Assembly: GCA_963682025.1 (NCBI GenBank)
Contig: OY821518.1
Coordinates: 221,951,840 to 222,015,839 of the forward strand
From: Cordilura impudica
Lineage: Eukaryota > Arthropoda > Insecta > Diptera > Scathophagidae
Direction: 5' to 3'
Length of the DNA stretch: 64,000 bases
Both the position numbers and the translations under genes were made by a program. The notes below the pieces were generated by a model, which saw nothing but the letters and a program-made list of their open reading frames with translations, had not been told where the DNA came from and made no database searches. This document shows, in pieces, positions 45,995-57,848 of this stretch (position 1 is the stretch's first letter; each line of letters begins with the position of its first letter).

Positions 45995-46722
45995 CTACAA
46001 GGGTAGAAATTTTATTTTATTTTATCAAGTTTATATTATTTTAAATTTTGTATATTTATCCGTACCAAAATGAGTTTAATTTTAATGTATTGAAATAGTA
46101 AAAATTATTTTTGAAGTAAAAAATATTTTTGTTGATTGACATTTCACGTTTTTGGTTGAAAACATAGCCTACTTATTCGTCGAAAATATTAAACCTACTC
46201 TGTTAAGTTAAAAAAAACAAGTTATTAAAAAAAAGTTTTTGTCAAGTTGTTTTACGAGAAAGTGTTTTTCGAGCAAATGCTTTTCGAACAAATGTAGTTT
46301 TATACATGTTCGAGAAAATGTTCTTCGAGTAAATGTTTTTCGAGGAAATAATTTTCGAGTAAATGTTTTTATAGAATATTTTTTTCGAGTAAGTGTTTTT
46401 CGATAATATTTTTTTCGAGTAAGTGTCGGCGTACCTAAAAAAATACCTTTTCTTAAAAAGTACTTTTTCTTAAAAAAGTATCTTTGCTTAAAAAACGCCT
46501 TTTCTTAGAAATTTCCCTTCAATAAAAAGTCCTTTTTCAAAAACAATACCTTGTCTAAAATAAGTGAATTTTCATAAAAAAAAACATTAAAAAGTGTTTT
46601 TTCTGTTCAGTAAAAAATAAACTATTTTTAAAAACAATTATTAATGCGATCAACATATGTATATGTAAACACAACCAATTACATTTTTCTTTGTTTGTTT
46701 ATTAGCGATGCATACACGTTTT

Positions 46723-49700
46723 TATACCCTCCACTCCAGTGTGCAGATGGTATATATAAGTTTGTCATTCCGTTTGTAATAATTAGAAAAAAAAATTTTG
46801 GACCCCATAAAATATATATATTTGTGATCCTTATAACAACCGGAGCTGATATAGCGATGTCCGTATGTCCGTCTGTCCGTCTGTGGAAATCACGATGAAG
46901 GTATCAATCGGGCAGCTAGGGTGCTCGTTGTCATATAAAATGATTCATTAACATCCTCAAAAGTTTGCTATTTAAAATCGTCCAAATCGGTCGATTAGGG
47001 CCCGAGATTTGAATGAAGAACTAAAAAAAGTCTTGAAAAAATATAATTTTCTATGAATAGTGAAGCTACATTGATCATTTTTAGTCAGAATAATTCACCA
47101 CATTCATGGGAAGATTTCTATTTCAAAAATCATTAAAATTGGTGGAACAGGTCCAGGGAAATCTCTGAAAAAGTAAAAAAAAAAAATGAAAAATATGATG
47201 TTTCTATATTGTTCTTGTTGTTATTCTAAATGTTGTGTTGTTGTCATAGCTGGACTTGTTGTTTTTGTGGTCGTTGTGATAATAATATAATAAAAACTAA
47301 CTCTTTGTACATTTTTTTATTAACGCTGGTAGAAAAATTTTAAAGTTTCCATTGTTTTGGCATCACTCTAAAAATTTGTTAGATCATTATTATCTGTTAT
47401 TACTACGAGCCTGCCTGCACAATTTTAGATCGAATGGCTCACGGAAAATTGGTTAAAATCGATCCAAAATTTATTTTTTCGACAAGCAAACACTACGAGT
47501 TAATATAAAGGGAGTAAAAATTCACCAACATCTAAAGCAAATAATGCGAAAATACCTAGTTGTTAATAAAAAAAAAAAACAATGTAAATATAGCAAAAAA
47601 AATTTTATGTATAAATTTATTTATAAATTTATATAAACATATTAAATAATAAAAATAATATACATGTATTTCCATAACAACTGCATGTTAGAAATAAGTC
47701 GGTATATTATTTTATTTACATAAAATTCTGCAATATTTTGTTGTGGGGAAAATACATTTCTTTTACATTAACAGAGTGTCACTTCATTTTGCTCAGCGTG
47801 ACTATGACACAGTAGACGGCGCCACAATTTTTTTTTTTTTGTTCTAATTAGCTTTGCAATAGTTATTTCTATTTTAACATGAATGTTAATATTTTCAACT
47901 GGATATCATACAGAACAATGTTAAGAGTATACACGGGCTGGTCTTTTATTTCATACGTATTTTCATTATTCTTTTACAAATATGAACATAAGTTTGGCAT
48001 ATTAAAGGTGCTATTACATGATGTGTTTTTTACATATGTACTGTCAAATTTTCCCACAACAAAAGTTGTACACATCGTGTGATACATATGAAAGATTGTT
48101 TATGTACAATATATGAGGAAAGTCACATGTACATTTTTCAATTAGAGCAGGTTCTATTTTTGTATGACAAACATATGAAAATACAACACTGCTTGTGGCG
48201 AAAGAAAAACAGAGTAAATTATAAAGATTAATATTGAAAGAAAAATAAATTGTTTAATATTAACAATTAAAAAATATATAACTTTTTTTTAACAATAAAT
48301 TTTTGTAAATTCACAAATTAAATCAGCTGTTGTTTATATTTAGAGGTTATGTCATACGGAAATACATATGCACGTGTGATAGCAAAAATTATGAATCGTA
48401 TGTAAAAGACAATTTTGACAGACATGAGGAATTTCATATGGATAAGAAAAGTGACAGTACATATGTAAAAAACACATCGTGTAATAGCAGCTTAACTTTT
48501 TGTTGTCTTTACAAAATAGAGTTACCGAGTTCATCAATGAGTTTTTTGCTTTCAAAACAGTTCTACATAGTTATATAGAATTATTATTCTGCTTTACCTA
48601 CAAAATATCTGATTGCGATTACATCTAAAAAAATTGTTTATAATTACTAAAGCATTATTATTCACATAAATACAAAATTGCACTTTTTAAATTTTCAATT
48701 CAAATTTAAGAAAATATCAATTCTAAAAACTGGAATTAAAAATTTCCAATTATAAATTACAATTAATTGAATTTCAGAAAATCATACCAAAACGTCGGAA
48801 ATTATAATTTTAAATTTAGAAGACATCAATTGCATCTTTAATATATAAATTCTATTCGTTAAACACAAATTGAAATTCCAAAAAAAAAACACCAAATACC
48901 TATGTTTACATTTAAAAAATTTTTACATTTAAAAAAAATATTGACATTCAGGAGAAATTAATAGCTTTTCAGTACCGCGATTCAGTAACTTCTTTTAACG
49001 ATAGTCGAATCGTTAAAAAAGAAAATAGCAAAATTATCAGTAAAATTTTTAAACGATATTCGCTGTTGTTATCTAAACGACAACCATTTTTGTGCTGTTT
49101 ATTCAATCGTTAAAAACTTAACTTTTTAGGTTGAAATGTCGTCATTCATAAATAAAAATCATAATATAGTGAAAATATTTTGCTTTAATTAAAAAACTTT
49201 TTTATATAAATAAAAAAATTAAATAGCATATTCAATTCATTATTTCATTTTCAAATAAATACACAGAAATATTAGTTAAAAAATAAAGATATTAAAAATA
49301 AACATAAAATCATCCTGTCAAACACGAAGTAATTTGTTTTTTTCTATTCTTTGTGTTTTTCGCTTATTTTGACAGAGCTGCCACTCGTTTACAATTTAAA
49401 TAAATAGGAAAAGATGTATGTATGTACTTTGTGAATCACTTAATCCGTAGTGCAAACAACAATAGCTGTCTCTATACATATTTTGCGATTGTCGGATCGT
49501 TGAAATTTACAGAATCGGACTACAGAAAACATTGATTTAAATTCAATGAATTTTAGAAAACGTCAAATGATATTTAAGAATTGCGAACATAAAAACTGTT
49601 ACATAAATAAACGCAATTTGATGAGAATGTTATTTTTTATATATAAATTTTCACAATTTTTTGGATGAAAATTTGAAGTATTTCAGAAAATAAAGAGAAC

Positions 49701-50298
49701 AAATTATTTTATTTAAAATGTTTGGGACTTTGGTTTTTTGCGTTTGGCATCCCTAATTTGAATATTTATTATTATAAATTTATTCTCTATGTTTTCCAAA
49801 TATGGCAATATTTTAATAAAAAAGTTGAGAGAGCGTATTTTTTTTGGTTATTATTTTGTTACTCCATCCGACCTACATGTCCGCAATGAAAAAATATTTG
49901 GCCAGTTAAAAGAAACTATACAGCCATCTCCAATTAGCACGATTTAATGGATATAGCCACCCTACACAACCATTACCTTTGCAATGGAGGTTAGGGCGAG
50001 CTATTTAATTAGCAAAAACTAAATTAAAAGAAAAGTTATGTCATATAACCGGAAACGCATGCATATAGGTATATAACCTAAATGCATACCGATCAGCAAC
50101 CACGATGACCAAAAAGCAAACAACGAAATAAATCCGAAATAATAGAAAGGACGAAAACCAACCCAAAGAATTTGCTGAAATAATTTGGTATTAAGTTTAA
50201 CAAATTGTTTACTTTCTCATTTACATTTATTATCAAGACTCAAACCGAGGTGGAGGGTATCAAAGATTCGGCACAGCCTAATTTAACACTCTTACTTG
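46723..50298 (+). mobile_element. Long Helentron/DINE-1-like element, family R3, copy 2
   Basis: Collinear with 35761-39149: same TATACCCTCCACTCCAGTGT start, GTCY microsatellite (about 46857), near-identical interior, hairpin (one arm base changed) and CTTACTTG end. It contains a TTAA-flanked MITE at 48006-48491 that copy 1 lacks. An R1 repeat begins directly after its last base. Confidence 0.78.
48006..48491. mobile_element. TTAA-flanked MITE (piggyBac- or Kolobok-type)
   Basis: TTAA at 48002-48005 and 48492-48495; inverted termini of about 38 bp sharing TGCTATTACA and GATGTGTTTTTTACATATGT. The empty site is preserved at 37083-37086 in R3 copy 1, where a single TTAA stands between the same flanks. 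No coding capacity; the open frames at 48330-48578 and on the minus strand are readings of the MITE. Confidence 0.9.
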
Positions 50299-50984
50299 TT
50301 ATACTCTATACCACTATGTGGACAGGATAAAATGAGTTTGTGATGACGTTTTTAACTACCGAAAATATTTGACCTAGACCGACCTTTCATTCAACCAATC
50401 AACTCCGAGTCAAGTTCGCGATGTCTGTCCGTCCATCTGTCCATCTGTATGTCCATATAAAATTTGTAATCAAACTACAGGTCACAAATATCAATATATT
50501 TTGATTAAATTTGGTATATTAGCTTATATCGATCATAATACGTACGCTATTGAAATTGATTAAAATCAGTGCATTTTTAGACCTAGTTCCCTTACAAATG
50601 ACCCCCCTATAAGATCGACTTAAATTGCCATAAGATCCAAGTTATCATACAGATCTCGGTCAAGTTGAGTTTGTATATGTTTGTTACATTCATTAATCAG
50701 TAGTCCCCCATATAAAGCCGCTTTCCGATTTTCAAAAACATTGCACAAATTTTTCTCAAATTTGGTTTGTATATGTTTCTGCAAAAAAATAATTGAATAC
50801 CAAATATGGTCAGGATCAATCCATTTTCCATTTTATAAATATAAAAACCGATGATGATTTTTTTGAGCTCTGCAAGCAATTAGTTGGACCTCAGACCCAG
50901 GCCCGTTCCTGGCGGGGGTGTAGAAGGTGCCCTTGCACGTGGGCGGCGAAGTCGAAGGGCGGCCGCCTACCAACTATTATTTAA

Positions 50985-51950
50985 GAAAATTAAAATTAAC
51001 AAAAAATTTGATTTTATTTTTGAGTACTAAACTAAAAAAAAACTGTCGAATTAAGTAGAAGCAAACAAGACGTTATTTTGTTTTACCAGAAATACTGTGA
51101 AGATCCAAGTTGATAAAAATTTTATGATTTTAATGTATTAAAAATTACTGAATTCTGTTCTTCAGACTTTAGTATTCATATAAAAATTTGGAAGAATGTG
51201 TGTCTGTACGATATTTCTTTAGAAATTTCTAATTGATATTCAAGGGAATTTTTAACTCTTAAGAGCTGTATGCAGCTTGGTAAGAAATCTTAGCAGAAAA
51301 TTTTCATATATTTCTTAATGAAAAAAGAGCACAAAAGTACCTTTCAGTGCAACAGTAGCAATCAGCTGTTTTCAGTCAATTATTAAGAATTGTGAAATTG
51401 ATATTGAAAACAACCATGTTTGCAACTGAAAAAGAACTTCTAATTTTTTGAGCTTATTACATTTTGTTTATGCTTACCTGTCCTGTGGGTTGCCTAACTT
51501 AATTTACGTCAAAAAAAAAGTAGTAAACACAATGCTACCTTTTAAAAAGCTTAAAAGCATTTCTGAAGCGTTTTTTTATATGAAGTTTTTGATTCCTTAG
51601 CAAGCTGAATACAGGTCTTTATTTTGATTTGTTCAAAGTAATAACTAATTAACGCAATAAAGGAGTACGTGTATGTAAAATTGTAAGTACATGTTTTGAT
51701 TTTGCTGCTCTTATAGAAAACACATGAATACTTTTAATGTGTTTTATCCAATTAACTTATGTTTTTTTCTTTTAAAATCCATGACAAAATTTTACTATTA
51801 AAAATTTTGCCATTAAAAATTTGTAAGTATGCCATGACCTTTTCATTTTTCTATGACTGATAATATTATATTAACACATAATATTTATAGTGAATTAGAA
51901 TTAATTACAAGTGGTCATAGTTGGGTACCTAATATATTTTTATACCCTAT
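50985..51950. other. AT-rich DNA inside the hAT, no readable gene
   Basis: The N-terminal and central transposase would be expected here, but I see only AT-rich sequence without coding matches; either replaced or deleted. Confidence 0.4.
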
Positions 51951-52180
51951 ACCACTATGTGGTTTGGGTATAATGACTTTGTGCTGCTGTTTGTAACTAC
52001 CAAAAATATTTGACCTAGACCCATCATTTATTATACCGATCAAATCAGAATCACTATCTGATTCGATTTAACGATGTCCGTCCGTCTGTGTGCCCATGTA
52101 AAGCTTGTAATCAAACTGATGAAATTTGGTATTCAATCTTATATCGGCCATGGGATGAACGCTATTGGAGTGGAGGGTAT
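51951..52180 (+). mobile_element. R1 Helentron-like fragment nested in the hAT
   Basis: TATACCCTATACCACTATGT, GACTTTGTGCTGCTGTTTG, then ATGTCCGTCCGTCTG and a truncated interior ending near GGAGGGTATAATAATG. Only the 5' third of R1 is present. Confidence 0.75.
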
Positions 52181-52329
52181 AATAATGAAACCGTTGGATT
52201 TTTAATATTGTTCAGGAATAATTTAATTTTTTTTCTGCCTCTCCACATATGTAGATGGAATATGTTAAAAATTAAAATTAAAAATTTAACTTCAAAACCT
52301 TAAAGATGGTCAAGTCGTATTGACCCTTG

Positions 52330-53335
52330 CAGCAATATATTAAAGAAATTTCTGAAAGTTTAATCAATTTAAGAGATGACCAAAGCAGAGATAAAATCAC
52401 AAGGAATATGGCAAATTCATTATCTGGAAAATTAAAGTCAATTAAGTTTTTATGTGCATTAATTATCTGGCAAGATATACTTTCAAAAATTGATGTAGTT
52501 AGCAAAATTGTACAAAATTCTAACATTGACATTAATGAATGTAGTAAAGCTTTGGGTAATTTAAAAAGATTTTTAAATGCGAAAAGAAACGATGCCAGTT
52601 CTATTGAATACATATGTAAGTCAAGCTACAAACCATGCACGTGTTATTGATGTAGAAAACGAATTTCCTCAGACCCGCATAAGAAAAAGACCTCGTCAAT
52701 TTTTATATGAATCAAGTGACGAGTTTGTACAAGATCCTAAACAAAACTTTAAAATTAATTTTTATTTTCGCTTTATATATAGAGCGAATAATTCTATAGA
52801 GGAAAGATTTACGTTGTTAGATCAATGTAATAATACCTATGGTTTTTTGTATTCCTTTCATTCAACAGATTTAGATACTTTAAAAAAATGTTGATTGGAT
52901 TTCGAAGTTTTTCTACAAATAAATATTAAAGATGCCATAGAAAAAGACCTTAATGGATATGAACTATTTAATGAAATATTAAGTTTTTGGGAAATATTTC
53001 CTACTGTGGCAAAGCCTGTAATGAATTTGAATTATATCATACAAAACGGGTTAATATCTTCATTTCCAAATTTTTGTATAGCGTTAAGAATTTTTTTAAC
53101 ACATCCTGTAACTGTAGCATCTGGAGAAAGCAGTTGTTAAAAAATAAAATTGATAAAAAATTACCTAAGGTCGTCGATGTCGCAAGAAAAGCTAACCAAT
53201 CTTGTCTTAATATCGATAGTAAAAGATATCTGTGAGAATTTAAACTTATCTCAAGTAATTGATGATTTTGCTTCAACAAAAGCAATAAAAGTAAATGGTG
53301 AAATCTGTTTTTGTTTGTTAGTTACACTTACTTTG
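52330..53335 (+). pseudogene. hAT transposase (ZMYM1-like), C-terminal part
   Basis: C-terminal half of a zinc-finger-MYM-type hAT transposase in at least four frame segments. Readable parts are MANSLSGKLKSIKFLCALII, FLNAKRNDASS, then RIRKRPRQFLYESSDEF, IEERFTLLDQCNNTYGF, NEILSFWEIFP and the dimerisation region FPNFCIALRIFLTHPVTVAS ending GESSC. After a frameshift it continues LIKNYLRSSMSQEKLTNLVL to the end. The dimerisation block is the best conserved. Breaks include stops near 52650, 52893 and 53140. Non-functional. Confidence 0.85.
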
Positions 53336-53464
53336 TTTTTATGAAACTAATAGGTTATTTATTTTATGTTTATTGAAATGAAATATTAAATCAGTTTTGT
53401 TAATTTTTTTGTTTTTCAACTCTTTCTTTTAACTCATACTCTCTGTCTGTCTGTCTGCCATGGG

Positions 53465-53735
53465 TGGACCCCATTCCCCCTTATCCAATTGATCTGAAAC
53501 TTGGCCCATAGTCTTGTCGTGACTACAGATTAATTTTGGGGTAGTCACGCGTGGTCACGCACAGTCACGGAGTGATCTAAATATCATTTCCCCTCATCCG
53601 ATCGATCTAAAACTTGGTCTATAGACATGCTGTGAAAAAATATTTACTTTGACATAGTCACGCACAGTCACGGAGGGATTAAAACCCCACTTCCCCTCAT
53701 CCGATGGATCTAAAACTTTGTCCATAGACTTATTG
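53465..53735. repeat. ~110-bp tandem repeat (2.5 units)
   Basis: The phrases TTCCCCTCATCCGAT, GATCTAAAACTTGG, ATAGAC and GTCACGCACAGTCACGGAG recur two to three times at about 110-118 bp spacing, inside the hAT near its right end. Confidence 0.75.
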
Positions 53736-54060
53736 TGCCATATATTCAAAACTCGTATGCATAAGGAAAGAAAGAGTTTTAATAAAAACTTTGTTGAATT
53801 ATAAATTTTAGTTTTGTTAAAAAAAAAGAAAATAAACAAAAATTCTCGTCTTAATATGGCATGGTGTCGTAAATAACTAAAAAAATTTTCTTCACTTAGT
53901 TTGATTACGTTTTCATATATTCTATATTCAATTCTATAAGGGTTAAATTTTACATGAAAATTATCACTCCATCGTGTGATTCGCATATCAGCGATGCTAA
54001 TTAACAAATTTAATTAATAGGGGCGGCAATATTGTTTTGCACCTGAGCGGCCAGCAACTC
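53736..54060. other. Right-hand non-coding part of the hAT
   Basis: Sequence between the tandem repeat and the inverted terminus. A minus-strand frame (53594-54007) overlaps it but has no recognised domain. Confidence 0.4.
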
Positions 54061-54159
54061 AGGAACGGCACTGCTCAGACCAATTTTCTTACTTGTTTTG
54101 GTTTTTGTTGTTTACATGTACAAAAGAAAATAACAAAATCAACAAGTAAACAAAAATGT

Positions 54160-55335
54160 GTATGCATCGCTGATACTGGTACATATCTATATACACATGT
54201 TCTATTACGTATAAACATTTTTGACTGCTTTTAGATTTTAATATGAAATTTTCACAGAGTATCTTTACACTTGTGTTCGTCACTCCTCACCTAATTGGTC
54301 TAGAAGCTCCAAGATCAATAACAAAATGCTGCAGGTTATGGCGAATATTTTAAGCCTAAGGCGTACGACCCACTCAAGCTATTGCGGAAAGGAGAATGTT
54401 TTCAACCGACAAACAGGCAGACATCGCCAGATCGATTTCTCGTTTTATAAGGATCATTAATATTATACATAGATTTTTTACAAATGTATAATCGCCATTG
54501 GTGGTATAAGTGATGGATTCGGCACATTCTATATTTATGCTCAAACGGCCACGTACATATATAATTTTTAATCAACCAATATTCACCATATTGTAAAGTT
54601 TCCAATCGTAAAGCACGATCACGACACTTGAGTATTGATTTTAATTTATATTTTAGCGGCAGTTCAGCTGTTATATATTGTTGTTCATTGTTGGCCACAT
54701 TTTTAAATGTGAGAAAAACAAAAAATAATATTATAATGGATATTGTGAAAATTAACTTCAATCTTTTTTTTGGAAAACAAATGGATGTAAAAACATTTTG
54801 ATGTAAGCGAACGGAGCTCTTTCTTTAAGAATCACTTTTAAAATTGTTCAAACTCTTTGCTTGAGAAGTTATTAATTTTGCATCTGCAAGCATTATTTGT
54901 TGTTAATAAAGGATTTTTTTTTTAACTACAATTTTTAATAACCAAACAATTGTTTTAACTCATAAAAATATCACTCCAAAAACATATTTTCATTCGAATA
55001 TGTTTTAAATTGTTTGTCAACATGAAAGTTGTTTAAAAAAAATATTCAGGGGTCCAATCGTTGCATTCCTTATCGAAATTTTTCGATCGAAATTTTTTTT
55101 TTCTAAAATCAATTTTACTCTGTCACAGTTAACGAATTATGGTCCCTAGTGAAGAGTAAAAGTGAAACGATGTCTGACGTTTGTCCGTCTTCAAAATATA
55201 GAATTTCGATTGATTTTACTCGATATCGAATGCGGCGACATCGCCTCAAAAACAATTTTATTTCTTTAAATTTCAACTAAAAATATTTAAATACATTTCT
55301 ACAAAAATACTTTATTCACTTCTAACATATATTTT
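54160..55335 (-). repeat. Segmental duplicate of the copy B exon-1 region
   Basis: 54160-54295 matches 61045-61190 and 54471-55335 matches 61490-62350, in the same order and orientation about 7 kb away, with many small differences. It carries the broken exon 54471-54796. Shared landmarks include AACGATGTCTGACGTTTGTC and GAATATTT-type AT runs. Confidence 0.85.
54471..54796 (-). pseudogene. Broken duplicate of GT49 first exon
   Basis: Copies the signal-anchor exon at 61471-61808: ATG at 54796, then MFLHPFVFQK, LIFTISIIILFFVFLTF, NNEQQYITAELPLKYKLKS, RALRLETLQYGEYWLIKN. The A-run after FQ is 8 instead of 6 bases, which shifts the frame; a 4-base gain follows the YWLIKNY codons. Sequence after KNL, including the splice donor, is replaced by unrelated DNA. 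It cannot supply a first exon. Confidence 0.88.
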
Positions 55336-56080
55336 TTTCCCATCAAGTGAATCTAGGAATATGTAATTTCGTATGTACATTCTACCAAGCGCAAAAATAT
55401 CAGGCAAACAAAATTTTTCAGCTGTAGTGGTATTTATTGATATAATATCAATTTGATCATGTAAATTCCACCAGAGACTTTTTAAAAAAAAAATTTTTCT
55501 TAAAAAATTACCTTTTCTTAAACAAGTAAATTTTTATGAAAAAATGGCTTTTATTAACAAGCACTTTTAAAAATTACTTTGTTTTAAATTATTTTTTCAG
55601 AAGTAAATTTCCGAAAAGAATGTTTTTGTAAAAAAGAACATTTTCTAAACAAAAGTATTTTATTATAAAAGCGACGGTTTCTTCAAAAAGTATCTGTTCT
55701 AAAAAAGTAGCAATTTCTTTTAAAAAAAAAAAGCAAATTTTCTTTAAAAAACCATAAAAAAAAAATTTCCGTTAAAAAATATATTTGCTTATATTAGCAC
55801 TTTTCATTAAAAATATACCTTTTCTTAAAAAATACCTTTTCTTAAAAAGTATCTTTTTTCCTTTCCATAAAAAGCACCTTCTCAAAAAAAATACCTTATC
55901 TAAGAAAGTGAATTTTCATTAAGAAAATCTTTTCTTAAAAAGTGCTTTTTCTTGAAAAGTGTCCTTCTTAAAAAAGTACCATTTACGTAAAAAATAACCC
56001 TTTTTAAGAAAGCAACTTTTCTAAAAAAAAAACCTTTTCTTTAAAAATGTAAATTTTCTTTAAAAAAATCAGTTTTTCCT
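55336..56080. repeat. CTTTTCTTAAAAAAG array with upstream segment shared with 44 kb
   Basis: 55345-55480 repeats 43997-44160, and 55480-56080 is the same degenerate array type found around the MULE. It has no MULE insertion, so it resembles the pre-insertion arrangement. Confidence 0.6.
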
Positions 56081-56518
56081 AACAATTTGTCTTTTATTGT
56101 CTAAAGATAGATTTAAGTGATAAGTGTTACCATCCATAGATTTATTAGACACAATGACGGCTGTTGGGCTACTCATATTTTCCACACAAAACGTAAATGC
56201 TGATTTAGAAATTTCAGTTGTAGCATTGCGTTTATAACTTAAGAACTTCACAAAATTAAAATAAAAGTTGCTAAAAACTTTTGTTTGTGATTGAAGTTTA
56301 AAAAAAGTGATTAAAATAAATATTGTATTGTACAAGTAAACAACCAAACTAAAAAAACAATTAGCAGAAGTAAACAAAACAAGCCGTATATAGTTTCTTT
56401 CAGGGATAAATGGACTACGAGCTTTCCATGGATAAAGAAGATGGAAAACTTTAAATTTGTAGTGGTTGTTTGACACATTTTATTCGACATCAATCCATTG
56501 AAATTCACAAGAAAAAAA
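56081..56518. other. AT-rich DNA with an unassigned 135-codon minus frame
   Basis: A minus-strand frame (56069-56476) is long for such AT-rich DNA but starts with a non-ATG codon and has no recognisable domain; I do not call it a gene. Confidence 0.3.
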
Positions 56519-56839
56519 CAAGTAAGAACATTATAGTCGGTCTAGACCGACTATACGATACCCTAAACCATGCGTTTAGAGACCCTATCTCTTAGGCCCA
56601 ACTAACTGGACATAGAAAATAAGCAAAAACCAAATTTGAGTGCGATTTTTATTAATTTTTTTGGCTGCAGATATGAAAAAGTTCATATCGGATGCTATAT
56701 CTATATGGGGACTAGGACCAAAAATGGACCGATCCTGATCATGTTTGGTAAAGTCTCTTGGATCTAGGTCAAATATTTTTGGTAGTTACAAACAGCAGCA
56801 CAAAATCATTATACCCAAACCACATAGTGGTATAGGGTA
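56519..56839 (-). mobile_element. R1 Helentron-like repeat, internally deleted
   Basis: On the minus strand: TACCCTATACCACTATGTGG start, then a jump from the 5' part to the 3' part at about 56760, then the hairpin (TCGGTCTAGACCGA near 56540) and CTTACTTG. Confidence 0.75.
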
Positions 56840-56844
56840 TAAAT

Positions 56845-57060
56845 ATTAAAAAACTCATCACATTTATCATTTGATTTAGTCGAAACAAATTATTTTTCTT
56901 CAGGTAAGAACTTCCAAGAAATTGAAGGCAAATTGAAATCTCCAAAAACAATGACAGAGTCATCCGGATTCGCAGTACGTAGAACAGATTTAATAGCTTC
57001 TCCATGTCTAACATATAAAGACTGCGCAGACGATGGAGGGATGTATGAGCAAGTAACAAA
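56845..57060 (-). pseudogene. Non-LTR retrotransposon endonuclease fragment (second part)
   Basis: Minus-strand reading KIFVTCSYIPPSSAQSLYVR and DDSVIVFGDFNLPSISWKF is the central AP-endonuclease block (the GDFN motif) of a non-LTR element. It is bounded on both sides by R1 repeats. It may continue the fragment at 60378-60530. Confidence 0.8.
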
Positions 57061-57066
57061 TATTTT

Positions 57067-57848
57067 TATACCATATACCACTATGTGGTTTGGGTATAAT
57101 GACTTTGTGCTGCTGTTTGTAACTACCAAAAATATTTGACATAGATTCATCTTTTATTATACCGATCGAATCAGAATCACTATCTGATTCGATTTAACGA
57201 TGTCCGTCCGTCCGTCTGTCCGTCTGTGTGTCCATGTAAAGCTTGTAATCAAACTGCAGGTCGCAAATATGAATATATTTTGATGAAATTTGGTATATAA
57301 GCTTTCATCGGCCATAGAATGAACGCTGTTGAAATGAGAATCGGTCCATGTTTAGACCTAGCCCCCATACAAATGACCCCTATGAAATCGACATAAATTG
57401 CCATAAGATCCAAATTATTATATAAATCTTAGTCAAATTGGGTTTGTGTGTGTTTATTACATCCATTAATCAGTAGGCCAAAAATTATCCCTATGGGATA
57501 ACCCTTAGTCATAGGCCCCATATAGAGCTGCTTCCCGATCTTCACTTAAATCTATCAAAAAACAAAAATATTGCACTAATTCTTCTCAAATTTTGTTTGT
57601 ATATATTTTTGCAAAATACAAGAGACTTTACCAAACATGGTCAGGATCGGTCCATTTTTGGGCCTAGCCCCTTATAGATATAGCATCCGATATGAACTTT
57701 TTCATGTCTGCAGCCGAAAAAATTAATAAAAATCCCACTCAAATTTAGTTTATGCTTATTTTTTATATCCAGTTAGTTGGGCCTGAGAGATAGGGTCTCT
57801 AAACTCATGGTATAGGGTATCGTACAGTCGGTCTAGACAGACTATAAT
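57067..57848 (+). mobile_element. R1 Helentron-like repeat
   Basis: TATACCATATACCACTATGT start, GTCCGTCCGTCTGTCC microsatellite at about 57202, all R1 segments, and the hairpin region CGGTCTAGACAGACTATAAT; the CTTACTTG tail is replaced by the start of the next R1. Confidence 0.8.

Larger units (their letters stand above)
44319..46435 (-). mobile_element. MULE DNA transposon with tandem-repeat (foldback-like) termini
   Basis: The 9-bp TAAAAAAAT at 44310-44318 is repeated exactly at 46436-46444, the size expected for Mutator-like elements. The inside edges carry inverted arrays of a 15-bp unit. On the left ACATTTACTCGAAAA repeats about six times (44345-44430); on the right its complement, TTTTCGAGTAAATGT, repeats about ten times (46255-46430). 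A 47-bp perfect inverted repeat lies within the left end (44414-44460 and 44508-44554). The element holds a FLYWCH/MULE transposase remnant on the minus strand. Confidence 0.85.
44160..46620. repeat. CTTTTCTTAAAAAAGTAC-type array, split by the MULE
   Basis: Short degenerate repeats of CTTTTCTTAAAAA at 44160-44318 and again at 46436-46620, on either side of the MULE. The same array type runs at 55480-56080. Open frames in this stretch are repeat artefacts. Confidence 0.6.
50898..54073 (+). mobile_element. hAT element with perfect 8-bp duplication
   Basis: CTCAGACC at 50890-50897 and 54074-54081 is an exact 8-bp duplication. Inside it the ends are CAGGCCCGTTCCTG and, inverted, CAGTGCCGTTCCTG. 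An 8-bp duplication with CAG...CTG ends is diagnostic of hAT. The first 80 bp are unusually GC-rich. The 3176-bp element carries a ZMYM1-type transposase remnant, a nested R1 fragment and a short repeat array. Confidence 0.92.
50300..54095 (+). mobile_element. Helentron/DINE-1-like repeat R1, split by a hAT element
   Basis: Starts TATACTCTATACCACTATGT directly after R3 copy 2, runs to 50889 and resumes after the hAT duplication with AATTTTCTTACTTG (54082-54095). The terminal hairpin is missing. Non-coding. Confidence 0.75.

Noticed and set aside
48330..48578. 82-codon cysteine-containing frame
   Set aside because: Lies in the inverted terminus of the TTAA MITE and its flank.
53594..54007. 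137-codon minus-strand frame inside the hAT
   Set aside because: No recognisable domain, overlaps a tandem repeat and the hAT terminus.
56069..56476. 135-codon minus-strand frame
   Set aside because: Non-ATG start, no domain, AT-rich context; insufficient for a gene call.
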